DNA of 64,000 bases, taken from contig NZ_FOJB01000001.1 of the NCBI RefSeq assembly GCF_900109955.1, forward strand, positions 1,240,001 to 1,304,000, read 5' to 3'. The position numbers and the translations under genes are program-made. Every line of letters begins with the position of its first letter. Position 1 is the stretch's first letter. This document shows, piece after piece, positions 1-7,172 of the stretch. This DNA comes from Aliiroseovarius sediminilitoris (GTDB taxonomy: Bacteria > Pseudomonadota > Alphaproteobacteria > Rhodobacterales > Rhodobacteraceae). Under the pieces are notes generated by a model. It did no database searches. It saw only the letters and a list, made by a program, of their open reading frames with translations, and was not told the origin of the DNA.

Positions 1-831
1 GCAGGCAAAGTGTTGCGGCGTGATGCAGCAACCGTGGGGCGGCGGGTGGCGAAGCTGGAGGGGGATCTGGGGCAGCCACTTTTTACCAAATCACCGCAGG
101 GATATGCGTTGACCGAGGCGGGGTCACGTTTGTTGTCCCACGCCGAACGGGCGGAGCAGGCCGTGTTGTCGGGGGCAGACGAATTGACCGGGCAATCCGG
201 GCAATTGTCGGGGCAGGTGCGTATTGGTGCGACGGATGGCTGTGCCAGCTATATTCTGCCGCAGGTCTGCACAGCGATCCAGAAAGAGCATCCCGAGTTG
301 GAGTTGCAGATCGTGGCCTTGCCGCGGGTAATCAACCTGTCGAAGCGTGAGGCGGATATGGCGATCACGGTTTCTCCGCCACAGGCCGGGAGGATCACTG
401 TGCAGAAGGTGACGGATTATCATCTGCATCTTGCTGCGGCGCGGGAATATCTGGACCGTGCACCGCCATTGACCAGTCTGGATGACCTTCATGCACATCC
501 GATCGTTGGGTATATCCAGGATATGATTTTCTATCCTGAGCTGGATTTCCTGACCGGGATGGGGATTGAGAAAGTGGCGCTGGCGTCAAACCTGGTCTCG
601 GTTCAGTTGGGCATGGTGCGGCAGGGTGGGGGGATTGGGGTCACACATGATTTCATTCTGCCCTTTGCGCCAAACCTGCGGCGGGTGCTGACGGATGAGG
701 TCTCGGTCACGAGATCGTTTTATCTGATCCGGCACGAGGGCGATGCGCGGGTCGAGCGGTTCACGCGCGTGGCCGAGGAATTGACGCGGGGTATCCGTGA
801 CGAGGTCGCACGATTGGAAGCGATGGCGTGA
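1..831 (+). CDS. LysR-family transcriptional regulator, 5' end cut off
   Basis: The reading frame is open from the first base of the window, so the gene begins upstream and its first residues are missing. What is left begins inside the winged helix-turn-helix (RRVAKLEGDLGQPLF, then the LTEAG turn) and continues with a LysR-type effector-binding domain to the stop at 829-831. About 277 residues are visible; full family members have about 290-310, so only some 20-30 are lost. It faces the CBS-domain gene 109 bases downstream, but there is no sign that the two are co-transcribed. Its target and effector cannot be read from the sequence. The LysR assignment is firm from the C-terminal half of the DNA-binding domain and overall length. 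Confidence 0.85.
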   Translation, partial: AGKVLRRDAATVGRRVAKLEGDLGQPLFTKSPQGYALTEAGSRLLSHAERAEQAVLSGADELTGQSGQLSGQVRIGATDGCASYILPQVCTAIQKEHPELELQIVALPRVINLSKREADMAITVSPPQAGRITVQKVTDYHLHLAAAREYLDRAPPLTSLDDLHAHPIVGYIQDMIFYPELDFLTGMGIEKVALASNLVSVQLGMVRQGGGIGVTHDFILPFAPNLRRVLTDEVSVTRSFYLIRHEGDARVERFTRVAEELTRGIRDEVARLEAMA

Positions 832-940
832 CGGGAACTTTTCCTTTGCTGCAATTGCAAACAGCCCTTGACATATTGTTGCGCTTGGGGTGACGCTGAA
901 GACAGAAAAATACAAGCATTTCACCAGAATGGAGGGCCAC

Positions 941-1375
941 ATGCTCATTCACCAGATACTGAAAAACAAAACGCTGGCGGGTGTTGCGACGGTCAAGCCG
1001 GGCAGTAAGGTTTCGGATGCGGCAAACCTTCTGTCCGAGAAGAAAATCGGCGCGGTGATCGTGTCCGAAGACGGTGTGCGCCCATTGGGGATATTGTCAG
1101 AGCGTGACATCGTTTCGGCATTGGGCAAGGTTGGCGCCAGCTGCCTGGACCAGTCAGTTGATGATCTGATGACGTCTAAACTGGTGACGTGTGTGCCGGG
1201 GGACCGGGCCATTCAGGTTCTGCACACAATGACCGACGGCCGATTCCGTCACATGCCAGTGATGGACGGCGATGAAATGATCGGATTGGTGTCGATTGGC
1301 GACGTGGTCAAAGCGCGTCTTGACGAGCTGTCACAACAAGCGGATGCCTTGAAAAACATGATCATGGGGTACTGA
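941..1375 (+). CDS. CBS-domain pair protein
   Basis: A 144-residue protein made almost only of two CBS domains (about residues 10-62 and 76-130), seen in the repeated pattern GAVIVSEDG...GILSERDIV and RHMPVMDGDE...GLVSIGDVV. CBS pairs bind adenosine-type ligands and act as energy or ligand sensors; stand-alone proteins of this size are common in alphaproteobacteria, with no agreed partner. The ATG at 941 is chosen because GGAGGG at 931-936 lies at correct spacing; an in-frame ATG at 929 overlaps that site. The C-terminal tail (residues 125-144) is helical and could mediate assembly. No catalytic domain is attached, so the function beyond ligand sensing is unknown. Confidence 0.88.
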   Translation: MLIHQILKNKTLAGVATVKPGSKVSDAANLLSEKKIGAVIVSEDGVRPLGILSERDIVSALGKVGASCLDQSVDDLMTSKLVTCVPGDRAIQVLHTMTDGRFRHMPVMDGDEMIGLVSIGDVVKARLDELSQQADALKNMIMGY

Positions 1376-1479
1376 CCAGATCCAATGGACCAGCAGTCAA
1401 TGCTTTGCGCATTGCGGAATAAAACTTGCAGTGCCGGGCACAGTATTGTTGCGTATCGGCATTGAAGAAAGGCCAGAAT

Positions 1480-1971
1480 ATGCGCATAGGATTGTATCCC
1501 GGAACCTTCGATCCCATCACTCTGGGCCATACCGACATCATTCGTCGTGGGTGCGCTCTGGTCGACCGCCTGGTGATTGGGGTTGCGATCAACACGGGCA
1601 AGAACCCTATGTTCTCGCTTGAAGAGCGGGTTGCGATGGTCGAGGCGGAATGTGCCAAGCTGACGGCGGAAACTGGCACCGAGATCGTGGCCCATCCTTT
1701 TGAGAACCTTCTGATCGATTGTGCCCACGATGTTGGCGCGCAAATCATTATCCGCGGCCTGCGGGCGGTCACAGACTTTGAATATGAATATCAGATGGTT
1801 GGCATGAATCGCGCAATGGATGACAGCGTCGAAACCGTGTTTCTGATGGCCGAGGCGAAGTATCAGGCCATTGCGTCGAAGCTGGTGAAAGAGATTGCAA
1901 AGCTGGGCGGGGATGTGACGAAATTTGTGCCGCCCAGCGTGAAGGAGCAACTGTTGGCGAAAATCGGTTAG
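1480..1971 (+). CDS. coaD: phosphopantetheine adenylyltransferase
   Basis: CoaD transfers AMP from ATP to 4'-phosphopantetheine, the fourth step of coenzyme A synthesis, in the cytoplasm. The 163-residue protein has the nucleotidyltransferase signature at its N terminus (GTFDPITLGH, the TxGH motif at residues 15-18), the RGLRAVTDFEYE substrate-site segment, and the C-terminal LVKEIAKLGGDV helix. Length is normal for the family (about 160). The ATG at 1480 matches the usual MRIGLYPGTFD start; upstream in-frame codons add non-homologous residues. The last motif reads IASKLVKEIA where many family members have ISSSLVKEIA, a mild change seen near the nucleotide-binding loop. Spacing to its neighbours (104 and 171 bases) suggests a single-gene unit. 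Confidence 0.96.
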   Translation: MRIGLYPGTFDPITLGHTDIIRRGCALVDRLVIGVAINTGKNPMFSLEERVAMVEAECAKLTAETGTEIVAHPFENLLIDCAHDVGAQIIIRGLRAVTDFEYEYQMVGMNRAMDDSVETVFLMAEAKYQAIASKLVKEIAKLGGDVTKFVPPSVKEQLLAKIG

Positions 1972-2142
1972 GCGGTGGTTTCACGCGGTCTGAGAGGTGA
2001 CCGGGGCGGCGGCATTTTGGTATTGATCAATCGGTTTGAGCCCATCTGCCGATCTTCTGCAATTCCGTCCAACGGACGTTCCCGGTCGCTATTGATGAAA
2101 AATAGGCCCGTATTAGGAAAACAGTAAAGAGAATTTCGCGAA

Positions 2143-2697
2143 ATGAAAATTCAGTGTGACTGTGGCAGTTTTCAAGCGGAACTTGCCAATTCCCCAAAGA
2201 ATTCGCCCGGCAGACTTGTTTGTTATTGCGATGATTGTCAGGCTTTTGCTGAAATGCTTGAACGCACTGATGTCCTCGATGAGTTTGGGGGCACAGAAGT
2301 TGTCCCTGCTTACCCAAGCGACATCACTTTTATCAAAGGAGAAAGCAATCTTTGCTATTCTCAGGTGACACAGAACGGTCTTTATCGTTTTTCAACAACA
2401 TGTTGCAATTCGCCGATCGTCAACACGCGCCCCAATTTTCCTTGGGCTGGTATATTTCACTCGGCGTATACTGCGGCTGATACTCAAGCGCTAAAAAAAT
2501 TTGGCGAAATTCGTGGGCGGATTAGGGGAACATACGCCAAAGGCAACCCCGATTTCAAAGTTTCCGATAAGATCGGTGCGCGCGATATGCTGACAGTTCT
2601 CCCCTTTGTTGTGAAAGGCAAGCTTTTTGGAAAGCATAAGGGTTCACCCTTCTTTGAAAACGACGGTGCTACTCCCATCGGCCTCAAAAGACCTTAA
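2143..2697 (+). CDS. DUF6151-like cysteine-rich protein
   Basis: A 184-residue protein with an N-terminal CxCG pair (residues 5-8) and a CYCDDC cluster (about 28-33), the arrangement of metal-binding cysteines found in the Gfa/DUF6151 group (relatives of the so-called glutathione-dependent formaldehyde-activating fold). A further CC pair sits near residue 88. No enzyme activity is established for this group, so none is claimed. The ATG at 2143 is preceded by AAAGAGAA, a modest ribosome site. The gene and its flanks (about 2000-2820) are visibly AT-richer than the rest of the window, with codons such as AAA, TTT and CTT used freely, which suggests fairly recent acquisition. Confidence 0.6.
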   Translation: MKIQCDCGSFQAELANSPKNSPGRLVCYCDDCQAFAEMLERTDVLDEFGGTEVVPAYPSDITFIKGESNLCYSQVTQNGLYRFSTTCCNSPIVNTRPNFPWAGIFHSAYTAADTQALKKFGEIRGRIRGTYAKGNPDFKVSDKIGARDMLTVLPFVVKGKLFGKHKGSPFFENDGATPIGLKRP

Positions 2698-2861
2698 TGG
2701 CGTTTACGTGTTGACTAGCATCTGATCCTTGACCCACGGCAATCGTTGCAAAAACGACCGTTTGTTGAACGCCTCGCCCAAAAAAGGCGATATCTGTGCG
2801 ACTGGGGTGAAAGCTAACTTCGTCCGCAAGCTAGAGTTCCGCGCCGACCAACCAAGTCGAA

Positions 2862-2890
2862 GAAAAGCCGGAGCCGATGCCCCCGGGCTT
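2862..2890 (-). terminator. probable terminator after gap
   Basis: On the minus strand the sequence AAGCC...GGCTT forms a stem (with a GG/CC extension and one bulged C) followed by TTTTC. It lies 20 bases past the stop of the minus-strand GAPDH gene. The rest of 2698-2910 shows no gene on either strand. Confidence 0.5.
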
Positions 2891-2910
2891 TCGCGTTCTG
2901 TGCGCGTGGG

Positions 2911-3909
2911 TCACAGATGCTTCGCCATCTCGACCGCTGTATCCAGCATGCGGCAACTGAAGCCCCATTCGTTGTCATACCAGCTGAGCACCCGCACCAT
3001 GTTGCCGTCCAGCACCTTGGTTTGGTCCAGCGCGAAGTTCGATGAGTGCGAGTCGTGGTTGAAATCGCTTGAGACCAGCGGGCGGTCGACCACGCCAAGA
3101 ACGCCTTTCAGCGGGCCGTTGGCGGCGGCGACAATGGCCGCGTTGACCTCGTCCACCGTGGTGTCGCGCGACGCCTCGAACGTCAGGTCAACGCAGGAGA
3201 CGTTGGGCGTGGGGACACGGATTGCGACGCCGTCCAGCTTGCCCGCCAGCTCTGGCAGCACCAACCCGACCGCACGAGCAGCCCCGGTGGTGGTGGGGAT
3301 CATGCTGAGCGCGGCTGCACGGGCGCGATAGAAATCCTTGTGCAGCGTGTCCAGCGTGGGCTGATCGCCGGTATAGCTGTGGATGGTCGTCATGAAGCCT
3401 TTGTTGATGCCAATTGCGTCTTGCAGAACCTTGGCGACCGGCGACAGGCAGTTCGTTGTGCACGAGGCGTTTGATACATGCACATCTGCCGCGGTCAGCG
3501 TGTCATGGTTCACACCGTAAACGATGGTCTTGTCTGCGCCCGAGGATGGGGCAGAGACCAATACACGGCTCGCGCCGTTTTCCAGGTGGATCTTGGCTTT
3601 GTCGCCGGTGAAGATGCCGGTGCATTCCAGTACGATGTCCACATCCCCCCAAGGCAGCTCGGCAGGATTGCGGATGGCGGTGACACGGATTGGACCACGG
3701 CCTGCGTTGATCGTGTCGTCAGTGAACGTCACTTCGTTCGGGAAACGACCATGCACGCTGTCGAATTGCAGCAGATGGGCATTCATGTCGACCGGGCCAA
3801 GATCGTTGATTGCAACAATTTCGATATCGTCGCGTCCGGTTTCATGCAGGGCGCGCAGCACCAGTCGTCCAATCCGTCCAAATCCGTTGATGGCCACTTT
3901 GACTGTCAT
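2911..3909 (-). CDS. gap: glyceraldehyde-3-phosphate dehydrogenase, NAD-type
   Basis: Oxidative phosphorylation of glyceraldehyde 3-phosphate to 1,3-bisphosphoglycerate, or the reverse. The 332-residue protein has NGFGRIGR (8-15) for the nucleotide, an Asp at residue 36 in the second beta strand (AINDL) that normally selects NAD over NADP, the catalytic Cys150 in SCTTNC, HSYTGDQ, and the C-terminal WYDNEWGFS. The start at 3909 is chosen because AAGG lies about 8 bases ahead of it, while the in-frame ATG at 3918 would leave the Shine-Dalgarno directly against the start codon. A second GAPDH and a 47-residue membrane protein lie upstream on the same strand, so the three may be transcribed together. 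Probably the glycolytic-direction enzyme of the pair. Confidence 0.95.
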   Translation of the reverse strand: MTVKVAINGFGRIGRLVLRALHETGRDDIEIVAINDLGPVDMNAHLLQFDSVHGRFPNEVTFTDDTINAGRGPIRVTAIRNPAELPWGDVDIVLECTGIFTGDKAKIHLENGASRVLVSAPSSGADKTIVYGVNHDTLTAADVHVSNASCTTNCLSPVAKVLQDAIGINKGFMTTIHSYTGDQPTLDTLHKDFYRARAAALSMIPTTTGAARAVGLVLPELAGKLDGVAIRVPTPNVSCVDLTFEASRDTTVDEVNAAIVAAANGPLKGVLGVVDRPLVSSDFNHDSHSSNFALDQTKVLDGNMVRVLSWYDNEWGFSCRMLDTAVEMAKHL

Positions 3910-4034
3910 ATTCTTCATCCTTGCATGAGGGGCGCCCGGCGAAAGTCCGGCGCGGCCGGTCGTCATATGTGAGCGCTAACATCAACATTTCAGCCAAAAG
4001 GTCAAGAGAAGATCACCAACCGGGCCAGTAACCA

Positions 4035-4178
4035 TCAACGCCAGAATGCAATCCATTCGGTGAATTCGAGGAACTTCTTTGACAGAAACAACAGGCTGCC
4101 ACCCTCTGCAAACAGCAGATCAGCCGCGATCAAACCCACGATCAAAATGCCCAGGGTCAGTGCGATCTGGTTTGTCAA
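4035..4178 (-). CDS. small single-pass membrane protein between two gap genes (TTG start)
   Basis: A 47-residue frame on the minus strand, starting at TTG 4178 and ending with TGA at 4035-4037. AGGAG sits six bases before the TTG, an excellent ribosome site. Residues 5-23 (IALTLGILIVGLIAADLLF) are a clear transmembrane helix; the tail (LSKKFLEFTEWIAFWR) is an amphipathic, Trp-rich helix. It lies between the two GAPDH genes on the same strand. To my knowledge similar tiny proteins next to gap occur in other Rhodobacterales, but no function is known. An unusual start codon and short length explain why it would be missed by default gene calling. Confidence 0.7.
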   Translation of the reverse strand: MTNQIALTLGILIVGLIAADLLFAEGGSLLFLSKKFLEFTEWIAFWR

Positions 4179-4237
4179 AGTCTGCTCCTGCCCATTTTGG
4201 CATATTGTTGCAATGGCAGGCGAGCCGGGGCAAGGGT

Positions 4238-4269
4238 AAAAGAAACCCCGCCACTGGAAGGGACGGGGT
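4238..4269 (-). terminator. terminator after the second gap gene
   Basis: Minus strand: ACCCCG (4264-4269) pairs with CGGGGT (4245-4250) over a 13-base loop, then TTTCTTTT. It begins about 25 bases past the stop of the gene at 4294-5292. If it works, the small membrane protein and the downstream gap rely on their own promoter or on read-through. Confidence 0.5.
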
Positions 4270-4293
4270 CAGGACTTGTTGTTGGTGGGGTGC

Positions 4294-5292
4294 TTAGAAC
4301 GAGCCCATTTTCACTGCGACATCCGCCATGCGGGTCGAAAAGCCCCATTCGTTGTCATACCAGCCCATTACTCGCACAGTGCGGCCGCCAACGACCTTGG
4401 TCTGGTCCGGGGCGAAGATCGAGCTTTGTTCGGTGTGGTTGAAGTCAATCGAAACCTTGGGTTCGGGGTCATATCCCAGAACGCGCGACATCGTGCCTTC
4501 GGCGGCGACGCGCACGATCTCGTTTACTTCCTCCACCGACGTGTCGCGCCCGGCTTCAAAAGTCAGATCAATGGCCGATACGTTGGGAGTGGGCACCCGC
4601 ATGGCGGTCCCGTCCAGTCTGCCAGCCAGTTCCGGCAGCACTTCGCCCAAGGCTTTCGCGGCGCCTGTCGACGTCGGAATGATCGCCATGGCGGCGGCGC
4701 GGGCACGGTAAAGGTCGTTGTGACGGCGGTCGAGCGTCGGCTGGTCGCCGGTGTAGGAATGGATTGTGGTCATGATGCCACGCTCAATTCCCAGCGCTTC
4801 GTGCAGGACCTTGGCCAGCGGGGCTAACCCGTTGGTGGTGCACGATCCGTTCGATACCATGTTGTGATGGGCCTGAAGCTCTTTGTCATTCACGCCCAGA
4901 ACGATGGTTTTCTGCACATTCTTGGCGGGGGCCGAGATCAGAACCTTGCGCGCGCCCCGTTCGATGTGGCGCTTTGCCTTTTCACCATCGTTGAAATTGC
5001 CGGTGCATTCCAGCACAACGTCGCAGCCGGTCCAGTCCAATTCATCCAGATCATAGGTCGACATCATCTGCATCGGGCCGCGGCCCACATCCATGGTCAT
5101 GTCGCCCAGCGAAATCTCGTTCGGGAAGCGGCCATGGATGCTATCATATTTCAACAGGTGTGCAGCGGTTTCCAACGGGCCGGTTGCGTTGACCTTGACC
5201 ACGTTTATGTCGTTGCGACCCGATGCGGCGATCTGCGCCAAGGTGCAGCGGCCGATGCGGCCAAATCCATTGATACCCACTGTGACGGTCAT
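4294..5292 (-). CDS. second glyceraldehyde-3-phosphate dehydrogenase, GapB-like coenzyme site
   Basis: A 332-residue GAPDH with the full family frame: NGFGRIGR (8-15), catalytic Cys151 in SCTTNG, HSYTGDQ, and WYDNEWGFS near the end. Two positions differ from its downstream paralogue. Residue 36 is Ala (KVNATG) where NAD-specific enzymes carry Asp, the same replacement seen in NADP-using GapB enzymes such as that of Bacillus subtilis; and the second Cys of the active-site helix is Gly155. Both fit an NADP(H)-using, gluconeogenic or biosynthetic enzyme, which is an inference. The ATG at 5292 gives the usual MTVTVGINGFGR start. It is divergent from the DUF808 gene, with 248 bases between them for promoters. 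Confidence 0.93.
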   Translation of the reverse strand: MTVTVGINGFGRIGRCTLAQIAASGRNDINVVKVNATGPLETAAHLLKYDSIHGRFPNEISLGDMTMDVGRGPMQMMSTYDLDELDWTGCDVVLECTGNFNDGEKAKRHIERGARKVLISAPAKNVQKTIVLGVNDKELQAHHNMVSNGSCTTNGLAPLAKVLHEALGIERGIMTTIHSYTGDQPTLDRRHNDLYRARAAAMAIIPTSTGAAKALGEVLPELAGRLDGTAMRVPTPNVSAIDLTFEAGRDTSVEEVNEIVRVAAEGTMSRVLGYDPEPKVSIDFNHTEQSSIFAPDQTKVVGGRTVRVMGWYDNEWGFSTRMADVAVKMGSF

Positions 5293-5540
5293 GCGTCTTC
5301 CCCTCAGGTTTTGGCCTGATGGCCACGAAACTTTCAGCTGATATAACGACCGATCCGTCATGGCCCAACCCGCAAAACGCGTTTGACACCAGCTTGTTAG
5401 CGAAAACATGGTGGGTGAGCAGGTCGTTAGCGCAAACGATATGCGCCCACAGCCAACAGGACTCTTTGGTCTGCAAGTGCTTCACCCTGTGCGCGAATGC
5501 CTTTAATGTCCCGATCAACACAAACACAGGGGCATGGTTT

Positions 5541-6503
5541 ATGAGTGGTTTGATTGCGCTGTTAGATGACGTGGCGGGCATTGCGAAGATCGCGGCGGCT
5601 TCGGTTGATGATGTGGCGGGTCAGGCGGCGAAAGCCGGGGCGAAAGCTGCCGGCGCGGTGATCGATGACGCTGCCGTCACGCCGAAATATGTGCAGGGGT
5701 TCGAGGCCAAGCGTGAGTTGCCGATCATCGGGCGCATCGCTTGGGGGTCGATCAAGAACAAGCTGATCATCCTGCTGCCGATCGGGCTGCTTCTGTCCTC
5801 GTTTGCGCCTTGGTTGATCCCGCCGCTGTTGATGTTGGGCGGGTCCTATCTGTGTTTTGAGGGCGCGGAAAAGGTCTGGCAGGTGTTGTTTCCCCATGAG
5901 AAAACATGGGATAAAGCCGAATATGACATCGGCGATCCGGCCCATCTTGAAAAAGAGAAAGTGGCGGGCGCGATCAAGACCGATTTCATCCTGTCGGCTG
6001 AGATCATGACCATAGCTCTTGCCGCCATACCGGAAAGCAATATCTGGATGGAGGCTGCGACTTTGGCAGTCGTCGCCATTGGTATAACGGTGGTCGTTTA
6101 TGGGTCGGTCGCTTTGATTGTGAAAATGGATGATCTTGGGCTTTATATGGCCCAACGGGGAAATCTGTCTGCGACCCGCGCCTTCGGGCGCGGAATCGTC
6201 AACGCCATGCCGGGTTTCCTGAAATTGCTGATGGTCATAGGGACGGCGGCGATGATCTGGGTCGGCGGTTCGATCATCATTCATGGGCTATACGAACTGG
6301 GCGTATATCAACCCTATAGGTTCATTAACGAAATCGCGATTTCAGTGGCACGTGCCGTGCCGAATATGGCCGGGTTTGTTGAATGGGCCGTGACGGCGAC
6401 GCTTGATGGAATTGTTGGGTTGGCGCTGGGCGTGTTGATTATCCCGCTGGCCACCCGCGTGATCGGGCCGATTTGGCAGTCCGTGTTCAAGGGCAAGGCC
6501 TGA
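5541..6503 (+). CDS. DUF808 (YedI-type) inner-membrane protein
   Basis: A 320-residue integral membrane protein with the DUF808 opening MSGLIALLDDVAGIAK, the following AAKAGAKAAGAVIDDAAVTP segment, and FAPWLIPPLLMLGG as part of the first long hydrophobic block. About six to eight hydrophobic segments follow up to residue 320. The family is widespread in proteobacteria (E. coli YedI) and has no established function. The ATG at 5541 is chosen because family homology starts exactly there; the long in-frame extension upstream is cysteine- and tryptophan-rich and unlike a signal peptide. An AGGGG lies about ten bases ahead. The next gene on the strand starts 80 bases later. Confidence 0.88.
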   Translation: MSGLIALLDDVAGIAKIAAASVDDVAGQAAKAGAKAAGAVIDDAAVTPKYVQGFEAKRELPIIGRIAWGSIKNKLIILLPIGLLLSSFAPWLIPPLLMLGGSYLCFEGAEKVWQVLFPHEKTWDKAEYDIGDPAHLEKEKVAGAIKTDFILSAEIMTIALAAIPESNIWMEAATLAVVAIGITVVVYGSVALIVKMDDLGLYMAQRGNLSATRAFGRGIVNAMPGFLKLLMVIGTAAMIWVGGSIIIHGLYELGVYQPYRFINEIAISVARAVPNMAGFVEWAVTATLDGIVGLALGVLIIPLATRVIGPIWQSVFKGKA

Positions 6504-6583
6504 ATTGGCCGAAGGGTTGCCGGGTTCTCCTGGCACTTCGGGCGTTGTGCTAGGATTGGCGTGGTGACAGAGGAGCGACGGCG

Positions 6584-7072
6584 ATGCCCATTTATCCGAT
6601 CACAACCTGCCTGATGTATGACCGCGGAGCACAGGACGCCGCGCAATTCTATGCCCAAACCTTTCCCGACAGTGCGGTGACAGCAATACACCGTGCACCC
6701 AGCGATTATCCATCCGGCAAGGCAGGCGATGTGCTGACGGTCGAATTTACCGTGATCGGCATGCCCTGCATTGGGGTGAATGGCGGGGACCATTTCAAGC
6801 ACAGCGAGGCGTTTTCGTTTCAGATAGCGACAAACACGCAAGAGGAGACCGACGCCTATTGGAATGCCATTGTCGGCAATGGCGGTCAAGAAAGTGTCTG
6901 TGGCTGGTGCAAGGACATGTGGGGGATTTCGTGGCAGATCACCCCGCGCACCTTGACCGAGGCGATTGCGGCGGGGGGAGATGAAGCCCGACGTGCGTTT
7001 GAAGCGATGATGCATATGAAAAAGATTGATGTGGCGGCCATTGACGCGGCCCGGCGGGATCGTGGCTCGTAA
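6584..7072 (+). CDS. PhnB-like VOC-fold protein
   Basis: A 162-residue protein of the PhnB/'3-demethylubiquinone-9 3-methyltransferase' fold group (vicinal oxygen chelate superfamily). Typical marks are ITTCLMYDRGAQDAAQFY at the start, GDVLTVEFTVIGMPCIGVNGGDHFKHSEAFSF in the middle (split here across positions 45-85), and the closing CKDMWGISWQITP. The family name does not imply methyltransferase activity; these are mostly uncharacterised small metal-binding or binding-fold proteins. GAGCGACGGCG precedes the ATG. It ends just before the terminator shared with transketolase. Confidence 0.8.
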   Translation: MPIYPITTCLMYDRGAQDAAQFYAQTFPDSAVTAIHRAPSDYPSGKAGDVLTVEFTVIGMPCIGVNGGDHFKHSEAFSFQIATNTQEETDAYWNAIVGNGGQESVCGWCKDMWGISWQITPRTLTEAIAAGGDEARRAFEAMMHMKKIDVAAIDAARRDRGS

Positions 7073-7116
7073 AGGGATGACCAGTCAACACTCGCCGAAT
7101 GTCCAAGATTTTGGAC

Positions 7117-7147
7117 AAAAAAAGCCCCGCCAGCAAGCCGGCGGGGC
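7117..7147 (-). terminator. rho-independent terminator of tkt
   Basis: GCCCCGCC (7124-7131) pairs with GGCGGGGC (7140-7147) over an eight-base loop; on the minus strand it is followed by seven T. It lies 26 bases past the tkt stop. The stem can also stop transcription from the plus strand, though the T-run is only on the minus side. Confidence 0.85.
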
Positions 7148-7172
7148 ACTTCAGTTTCAAGGTTGTGAAGCG

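Noticed and set aside
2729-3331. Long open frame on the plus strand opposite gap (200 codons)
   Set aside because: It lies mostly antisense to a well-conserved GAPDH gene; GC-rich coding DNA often leaves the opposite strand open, and the translation has no family features.
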